Shown: piece after piece, positions 40,301 through 49,300 of the stretch
Position numbering within the stretch: the stretch's first letter is position 1
How the letters are laid out: each line of letters opens with the position of its first letter
Origin: Argopecten irradians
Taxonomy: Eukaryota; Mollusca; Bivalvia; Pectinida; Pectinidae
Direction of reading: 5' to 3'
Length of the DNA stretch: 64,000 bases
Assembly: GCF_041381155.1 (NCBI RefSeq)
Contig: NC_091144.1
Location: 2,356,001 to 2,420,000, forward strand
Notes under the pieces: generated by a model
Told to the model about the DNA's origin: nothing
Database searches by the model: none
The model's input: the letters and a program-made list of their open reading frames with translations, nothing else
Translations under genes and position numbers: made by a program

Positions 40301-43300
40301 GTCTAATATGCTGTCATACCTACTGGTCAAGCTAGACGCTGTCCAGTTCATGTTAAATAACCACACAGTAAGTCCAGTATGCTGTCATACCTACTGGTCA
40401 AGCTGGACGCTGTCCAGGTCATGTTGTAGACTTGCTTCTAAAGCATAAATTAACCTAATGTATAGACTTTGTAGTTAAACCTGCTATTGATAAATTGGCT
40501 TCATTAATGAAACCGAGTCTTTAGCAAAAATTACATCCTATAAATGGCAATGTCTTAGATAAAAAGAGTTATTATTATTTGAGTTCAAAATGTATTCTAT
40601 TGCTAGTTATTTATGTAGGACAGAAACTAAAAATAATATATAATTATAATCCAATCAATAAATATTGATTTTAGTAGGATTTAAAATTTCACTGTCAAAA
40701 GTCAATAAACTATGGAAAATAGTATCTACATGAAAATAACCTGCTACCGCAGTTTGAACATAAAACCTTTTATACTTGTGGTTTTGTTACTAATTATCTA
40801 CATGAAAATAACCTGCTACAACAGTTTGAACATAAATCTTTTGTACTTGTGGTTTTGTTACTAATTATCTACATGAAAATAACCTGCTACCGCAGTTTGA
40901 ACATAAATCTTTTGTACTTGTGGTTTTGTTACTAATTATCTACATGAAAATAACCTGCTACCGCAGTTTGAACATAAACCTTTTATACTTGTGGTTTTGT
41001 TACTAATTATCTACATGAAAATAACCTGCTACCGCAGTTTGAACATAAATCTTTTGTACTTGTGGTTTTGTTACTAATTATCTACATGAAAATAACCTGC
41101 TACCGCAGTTTGAACATAAACCTTTTGTACTTGTGGTTTTGTTACTAATTATCTACATGAAAATAACCTGCTACAACTTGTGGTTTTGTTACTAATCATC
41201 TACATGAAAATAACCTGCTACCGCAGTTTTGAACATAAATCTTTTGTACTTGTGGTTTTGTTACAAATTATCTACATGAAAATAACAACTGTGTTTGCTA
41301 CATAAAAACTGCTCAACAGTTTGCACATAAATCTTTTATACTTGTGGTTTTGTTACTAATTATCTACATGAAAATAACCTGCTACAACAGTTTGCACATA
41401 AATCTTTTATACTTGTGGTTTTGTTACTAATTATCTACATGAAAATAACCTGCTACAACAGTTTGCACATAAATCTTTTATACTTGTGGTTTTGTTACTA
41501 ATTATCTACATGAAAATAACCTGCTACAACAGTTTGCACATAAATCTTTTATACTTGTGGTTTTGTTACTAATTATCTACATGAAAATAACCTGCTACAA
41601 CAGTTTGAACATAAATCTTTTGTACTTGTGGTTTTGTTACTAATTATCTACATGAAAATAACCTGCTACCGCAGTTTGAACATAAATCTTTTGTACTTGT
41701 GGTTTTGTTACTAATTATCTACATGAAAATAACCTGCTACAACAGTTTGCACATAAATCTTTTGTACTTGTGGTTTTGTTACTAATTATCTACATGAAAA
41801 TAACCTGCTACAACAGTTTGCACATAAATCTTTTGTACTTGTGGTTTTGTTACTAATTATCTACATGAAAATAACCTGCTACAACAGTTTGAACATAAAT
41901 CTTTTGTACTTGTGGTTTTGTTACTAATTATCTACATGAAAATAACTGCTACAACAGTTGCACATAAATCTTTTATACTTGTGGTTTTGTTACTAATTTC
42001 TACTGAAAAAACTGCTACAACAGTTTGACATAAATCTTTTATACTTGTGGTTTTGTTACTAATTATCTACATGAAAATAACCTGCTACAACAGTTTGCAC
42101 ATAAATCTTTTTTACTTGTGGTTTTGTTACTAATTATCTACATGAAAATAACCTGCTACAACAGTTTGCACATAAATCTTTTGTACTTGTGGTTTTGTTA
42201 CTAATTATCTACATGAAAATAACCTGCTACAACAGTTTGAACATAAATCTTTTGTACTTGTGGTTTTGTTACTAATTATCTACATGAAAATAACCTGCTA
42301 CAACAGTTTGAACATAAATCTTTTGTACTTGTGGTTTTGTTACTAATTATCTACATGAAAATAACCTGCTACAACAGTTTGCACATAAATTTCTTTTATA
42401 CTTGTGGGGGGGGTTTTGTTACTAAATATCTACATGAAAATAACCTGCTAACAACAGTTTATAACCTGCACATAAATCTTTTGTACTTGTAACCACACAG
42501 TAAGTCCAATAACGCTCGAGGTTGTCAGTTCATGTTAAATGGCGGTTTACAGTTTCAGTATGCTCTTAAAATTTGGAAATCCCTGAACTTGTTTTTGATT
42601 AATCTGATTATTTAGATAAAAAATGCAGAGTTGGCATTAATGAATTCCGTAATTAGCAAAAATTACCTGGGTATTGTTTGATAGTCAACAACAATGGCAG
42701 ACTTATTTTCGTACCATGTATTCAGACAGTGCTAGTTATTGTTCCTACAAGAAAATAATAACTAAAATTCATCAAATATATCAAACAATCTATTTAGATA
42801 TTGATTATTTAAAGGATTTATGTTTGTGCAAAAAGTCAGACTATTGAAAAGATCTTATCTACATGAAAAATAACTGCACATTCAGTTTACACATAAACCT
42901 TTTACTTGTGGGATTATCTACATATGATTTCATGTAACAGTGGAGTTTTTGGACTTGTGTATTTAACTTTAGCGTGTTTGAAAAATAAATTTATTATCGA
43001 TCTCTTTGACATAAATCTCTGTACATTGTGGTTTTGAATATCTTCATCAGCAAGTATATGAGCTTTGTATTAAACTTGTATTTGTTATTAAATCTACCTG
43101 AATTAATCAAACAGTGGTACATAAATCTTTTTAAAGTATTGATTAACTTTTATTCACATGAAAATACCTTACTGTTATTAAATCTTTTTTATTCCTATGG
43201 TTTACTGAAGAATTTTATTACGTATGAAATATGAACTGAGAAAACAGTTTGACTAAACTTTTTACTTGTGAATGTTACTAATATATCTACATGAATTTAA

Positions 43301-46300
43301 TCTGCTACTGATTTACATAAATCTTTTGCAACTGTTTTGTTAATGAATTAACGTCAGTGATGACGCAAAGGCTGCTCGATTGCAAAAATTTTACCATCAC
43401 GCATTATATTTTGTACATGTACAAACTTTGTTGTTAAAAGTCTGAAAATGTATCTATCACGAAAAACGAAAATAACAAGTTTGTATACATGAAAATGGCA
43501 AAATTAAGCACTGGCGAAAGTTTCTCAACTTTACAGAAGAAAAAGAAAAATCGTCGGAAATTCTAACAGTTGATTTGTAGGACGTGCCCTACAATGACGT
43601 CTAGTGGTGACCTCTTAAAAACCATTTCATTCATAAACTTTCATCATAAACTTCCATTCATAAATTTCATATTCCATTGAATAATAATCTTTTTGGACCA
43701 ATCAGTAGTCATGGGAAGATTGCCTTCTAATGGTAGAATACACAGAGTGTGTATAGATTACATAGAGTGTTATATAATACACAGTGCTGTCTTGGTCAAC
43801 TGTTCCTTATACCAGTACTTCCTGACTGTTGTCTACTGGTGACTCCTCTGTCCAACTTACATAATCTCTGTTAATGATGATTTCATATTGGACTTACTAT
43901 CTAAGGCTTATAGACCTGAGAGTTATGAAGTAAACAAATCAGATGTTCTTTCTGTGTACCTTAAAATGTGTTTTTGTAAATGATTGTTAAAAAATCAAAT
44001 CTAAGGTAAAGGCAATATAATTCATAAGGCTGCCCTGATGTGTGCATGGTTTTATCAAAATAAGTGTATGTGCAAAACTCATTTTTAATGAAGACTTTTG
44101 TTTTCTTTGTAATTTTAAAAATCTTTTATTTCATGAAGGAACTTTAATTAAGAAAAATGTAAAAAGAAAACATATGTATTTTCTGTGATCAATGGAATGT
44201 TCTTGAAATAATTGATATCAAAGTCTTTATAATATGGTTTATATATTTTGATTTTGGAAATTCATTTGATTTCATTGTATTTTTAGCCCACCATCATCAT
44301 GGTGGGCTATTCAAATCGCCTTTCGTCCGTGGTCCGTCCGTCCTTCCCGTCCGTCCGTCCGTCCGTCCGTCCGTTAACAATTCTTGTTACTGCTACTTCT
44401 CAGAAAGTACTAAAGGGATCTTTTTCAAATTTGATATGTAGGTTTCCCTAGGGCCCTAGTTGTGCATATTGCATTTTTGGGACTGATCGGTCAACAAAAT
44501 GGCTGCCAGGCAGCCATCTTGGATTTTGATAGTTAAAGTTTGTTACCGCTATTTCTCAGAAAGTACTGAAGGGATCTTTCTCAAATTTCATATGTAGGCT
44601 GCCCTAGGGCCCTAGTTGTGCATATTGCAATTTTGGACCGATCAGACAACAAGATGGCCACCAGGCCGCCATCTTGGATTTTGACAATTGAAGTTTGTTA
44701 CCGCTATTTCTCCGAAAGTTATGAAGGGATCTGTCTCAAATTTCGTGTGCAGGTTCCCCTAGGTCCCTAGTTGTGCACATTGCATTTTGGGACCGATCGG
44801 CCAACAAGATGGCCGCCTGGCAGCCATCTTGGATTTTGATAGTTAAAGTTTGTTACCACTATTTCTTAGAAAGTACTGAAAGGATCTGTCTCAAATTGTA
44901 TTTGTAGGTTCCTCTAGGTCCCTAGTTGTGCATATTGCATATTGGGACCGATCGGTGGACAAGATGGCCGACAGGCAGCCATCTTGGATTTTGGTAATTG
45001 AAGTTTTATTACCACTATTTCTCAGAAAGTACTGAAATAATCTGTCTCAAATTTCATGTGCAGGTTCCCCTAGGTCGCTAGTTGTGCATATTGCATTTTC
45101 AGACCATTCGGTGGAAAAGATGGCCGATAGGCCGCCATCTTGGAATTTGATTATTGAAGTTTGTTACTGCTATTTCTCTGAAAGTACTGAAACAATCTGT
45201 CTCAAATTTCATATTTAGGTTCCCCTAGGACCTTAGTTGTGCATATATATTGCATTTTGGGACCAATTGCTGAACAAGATGGCCAACAGGTAGCCATCTT
45301 GGATTTTGATAATTGAAGTTTGTTACTGCCATATATCTCAGAAAGTAATGAAAGGATCTTTCTCAAATTTTATATGAAGTTTGTAGTAAAAGTTTGAAAA
45401 GCAGAGAAAAGATCCATTTTTCCATTGTCAGACGTAGATCATTCTTTGGTGGGCGCCAGATCCCTTTGGGATCTCTTGTTCTGTTTCTGCTGCGTTGTAT
45501 TTTCAGTACTTTGATATTGTTTTTGAATTAATATTTCTTAGAATATTACATCATTTAATTTGAATTTGACCTGAATTCTGTGATAATAACAGAGCTGGTT
45601 ATAATATTGTGGACTATTGGTTAAAAAAGGGTTACTAGTGTTCGTTGGAATCCTAACCAATGAAGACTTGTTTCTATATGATTGGTTGTTTTTTTGCTGC
45701 AGCGATCCTTAGTAGGCCTGGCGCGAGATCTGAGAGGCGTGGCGTTTGCCTTTAACACAAAAACCAGTTATATGATGCTGTTTGACTGGATGTATCCTTT
45801 TATGTAGAAATTGATAGCAGTTTTGTTGAAAAAAGAGAATTTAAAACTGATATATGTATTTTATCCCTTTGTTTATAGAGTGAGGTGCTGTTTTCTACTA
45901 CCAAAGATAATAAGGTTCTCCATAATCAAGCTTGGGACAGTTTCCATATCCTGAGCTTTGTGTGTGATGTCACATTATGAGAATATAAACTGGACATATT
46001 TGTTGTATAAAAAAAAAACTTTATCTTTTCCTCGATCTGGTTTTCTTTTGGAAAATTGGCAAACAATTAGTAAACAGTTAACCTCCTTAACCAGAATTAG
46101 TTATCCAACATACACACCGGTCTTACAGCGGGCGATAGAGCTCTGGTACCACGAACCAGCTGTTACTACACCTGTACTAAAACTAATGGCAGAACTAGCG
46201 CAGAGCAGGTAGGTATTGGAAAGGGTAAGAGCAAATAAGTGGGGGAGAGGGGCCGAAATAGTCAAATAAGTGGGAGAGAGGGGCCGAAATAGTCAATAAG

Positions 46301-49300
46301 GTGGGGGAGAGGTACAGAAATAGTCAATTAGGTGGGGGAGAGAGGCGGAATTAGTCAAAAAGGTGGAGGAGAGAAGCATACATAGTCAAATAGGTGGGGG
46401 AGAGGGGCAGAGCAATTAGGTGGGAGAGAGGGGCAAACCTAGTCAAATAGGTGGGGGAGAGGGGCAGAGCAAATAGGTGGGAGAGAGGGGCAAACCTAGT
46501 CAAATAGGTGGGGGAGAGGGGCAGAGCAAATAGGTGGAAGAGAGGGGCAAACCTAGTCAAATAGGTGGGGGAGAGGGGCAGAGCAAATAGGTGGGAGAAA
46601 GGGGCAGAGCAAATATGTATGAGAGAGGCAGAGGAAATAGGTTGGGGACAGGGGCAGAGCAAAAATGTGGGGGACAGGGGCAGAGCAAAAATGTGGGGGA
46701 GAGGGGCAGAGCAAAAAGGTGGGGGAGAGGGGCAGAAATAGTGTCAGTATTTATATTTGTTTATAGATAATATTTTTTATTGTGATATTCTCACCTAATT
46801 TATTTTAAACAATTATGAGAGCAGTTACTCACAAAGGCAAATTAGCTAGAGCAATTGTAAAAGAAGATAATTGATTACAAATTATAAGAATGCTGCTGTT
46901 TGGAATGAGTCTTTTATTTTACAAATTATAAGAATGCTGCTGTTTGGAATGAGTCTTTTATTTGAGTTCTGCTCCAAGTATTGTTGACTAGAAAGTTATT
47001 TTGAATCTTCGTCTCTCTAGGTCTCAGCGGTTACTGTTTGATGTGTCCTCACCAAATGGATACTTGCTATTTAGAGAAGTCAGCAAGATGATTGCAACAT
47101 ACGGTATGTACCACAGGATGTTTTGTTTTGTATGTCTATCACTTGAATGATTTCATGTTTCCGGGTCACATCCTGTCACTTGTTCTAGGAGTTACATCAT
47201 CATCTGACAAATGACACAGATTTATGTCACATGATCTCATAACCAACCAGATAGATTTATTGTTATTGCTCAACTTTTTAGAAATATCAATAACCGCTAT
47301 GATATCATTTCAGTGTTGTCTGGTGTGTTGTCTTTTTCTGTACTTTTCTTTATTGTAGTAATTTCAGAAAAATCCTTGTAAAAATTAGAAGTTCATACAT
47401 GTAGTTAACGTGTATTTTGTTTCAGGCTCGCGAGTGTTGTCGTTAGGAGATATACCAAAGGACAGGACGTACCCGATGAAGTATCCTTTATACCAGACAA
47501 ACATACCTCTTCACTGTTCTCAACTGTAGTGATTGTAAAGAGTGTTTGTGGACTTTGAGAAAGGAAGCATTACATATAAACATGTAATCTTTGAAAATAA
47601 ATTGAATTGCTTTTTGAGGAAATGGCATTTCTGACATTTTCTGGAAATTCTGTATGCAGCAGCACAACATTATTTTCATGTCTTGTATTGTAAACTAGCT
47701 TTCTTTTGCAGCTAAATTTCACAATTTCCATTTCAAATCGAGGTTCGTAAAGATTTACATTCGTGGATTTTAAGGAATGAAAGTAAATTTCACTCAGTAT
47801 ATATGAGTATAAATATTAATGTAGATATCAATTCACAGAGATGAATTTTGTAATTTCACTTGGATACATGAAAGATGATCGGACAACAATATCTTCCAAT
47901 ATTTATTGTAAAATAATTAAGTTTCAAATTGCTCACTTAGATATAAGATATCTGGTTGATCCTTAACTCTAACCCAGATTAAAGGGAATTTCCATATGTT
48001 TCTCGATGTTAAAGGCAGCGTTGTGTGGGTCGTATGTAAACTTCGGTGTGTTCAGACTTTACGGAGACGACGCACTTGACAACGCGTTAGGAATGTTTGT
48101 AAAACTTCTACTTTCAATATCACAAAGGGATCTAATGGTAAGTAATATCAATATTTTGTACTTTCTATTAATAGTCATCTATTGGAACCAGAATTTGATA
48201 TGGGGATAGTTCCTCATTGTTCCTCCATCAATTGGTTCTTTCACTCTATCTTGTACTTACTCCATCTCTTTTCTTTTTACAACAGAAATGTCATGATTAT
48301 ATTCTACAAGTTGCATTCACAAACAGGCAAGTTGGTATCTTTGGAACCAAAAGGAGGTCACTCTGACCTAGATTTAAACTGTTTAATGACATTAAAGGGG
48401 AAAAAAAAATGTGCGAGGTCTACCTAAAAGACCATATTTCTATGACAGGTTCACTCATTTGTGATGGGAGTATATCATGTATTCTTGGAAAATTTGTATA
48501 GTTGGTAAAATGATATAGTTTTAGACTAATCCATGTTTTTGTGTATATTCTGTAAACAGGACTACCCCAAGCTTAGCCAGAACTACTACGGACTGTTAGA
48601 ATGCTTAGCCAATGATCACATGACATTTATCAGTAATCTGGAGCCTCAGGTGTTGTTCTATATCCTGACCACCATCTCCGAGGGACTGACAGCACTAGGT
48701 AAGGAAGGTCAGGTGTTATTTGCAACATTTTGTAGGCAGAATGTGTAGCAACAGGTAGGGGATTATATAATTTCTACCAGAACCATTCAAACCCGTTTCA
48801 AAATTTTGATATGTTACTACCCAGATGTAATAGATTCCATGATTTCTGACATATAACTCCTTATCAAATTTGAAATATTTTGTTGTCCTTGATGAAATTC
48901 CACAATATAGTCTCCATTAATTTGAGGTTTTTATATTGCTGTCTTAATCGTTTTATAAAAAGTAGTAGGTTGATAAGAATACAATCAAGAAATGATTCAA
49001 GATAAAAAACAATTTAATTAAATTAGACTTGTAATTCCGCTCCACTTTAATACTCTACTTTATACTTAAATACAAGATCTAACAATGTCGGTTTGGGGTC
49101 ACCTCAGCGTGACCTCCAGCCAAGAATACTTTTGAGAGAATTAACCATACCGAAGATTTTGTAGGCAACACGGTGATTGGCTATCTGTAGGGGTTCATGC
49201 TGAGGTGACCCCCATTAGGACATTGTTAGATCTTGTATTGGAGTGTAACGTAGAGTTTCTTAGTGGAGAGGAATCACAAGTCTAATTTTAATTAGATTGA

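Noticed and set aside
46351-46662. Minus-strand 103-codon open frame with repeated [11 protein letters not shown]
   Set aside because: It is the complement of the G-rich array; no splice or start support.
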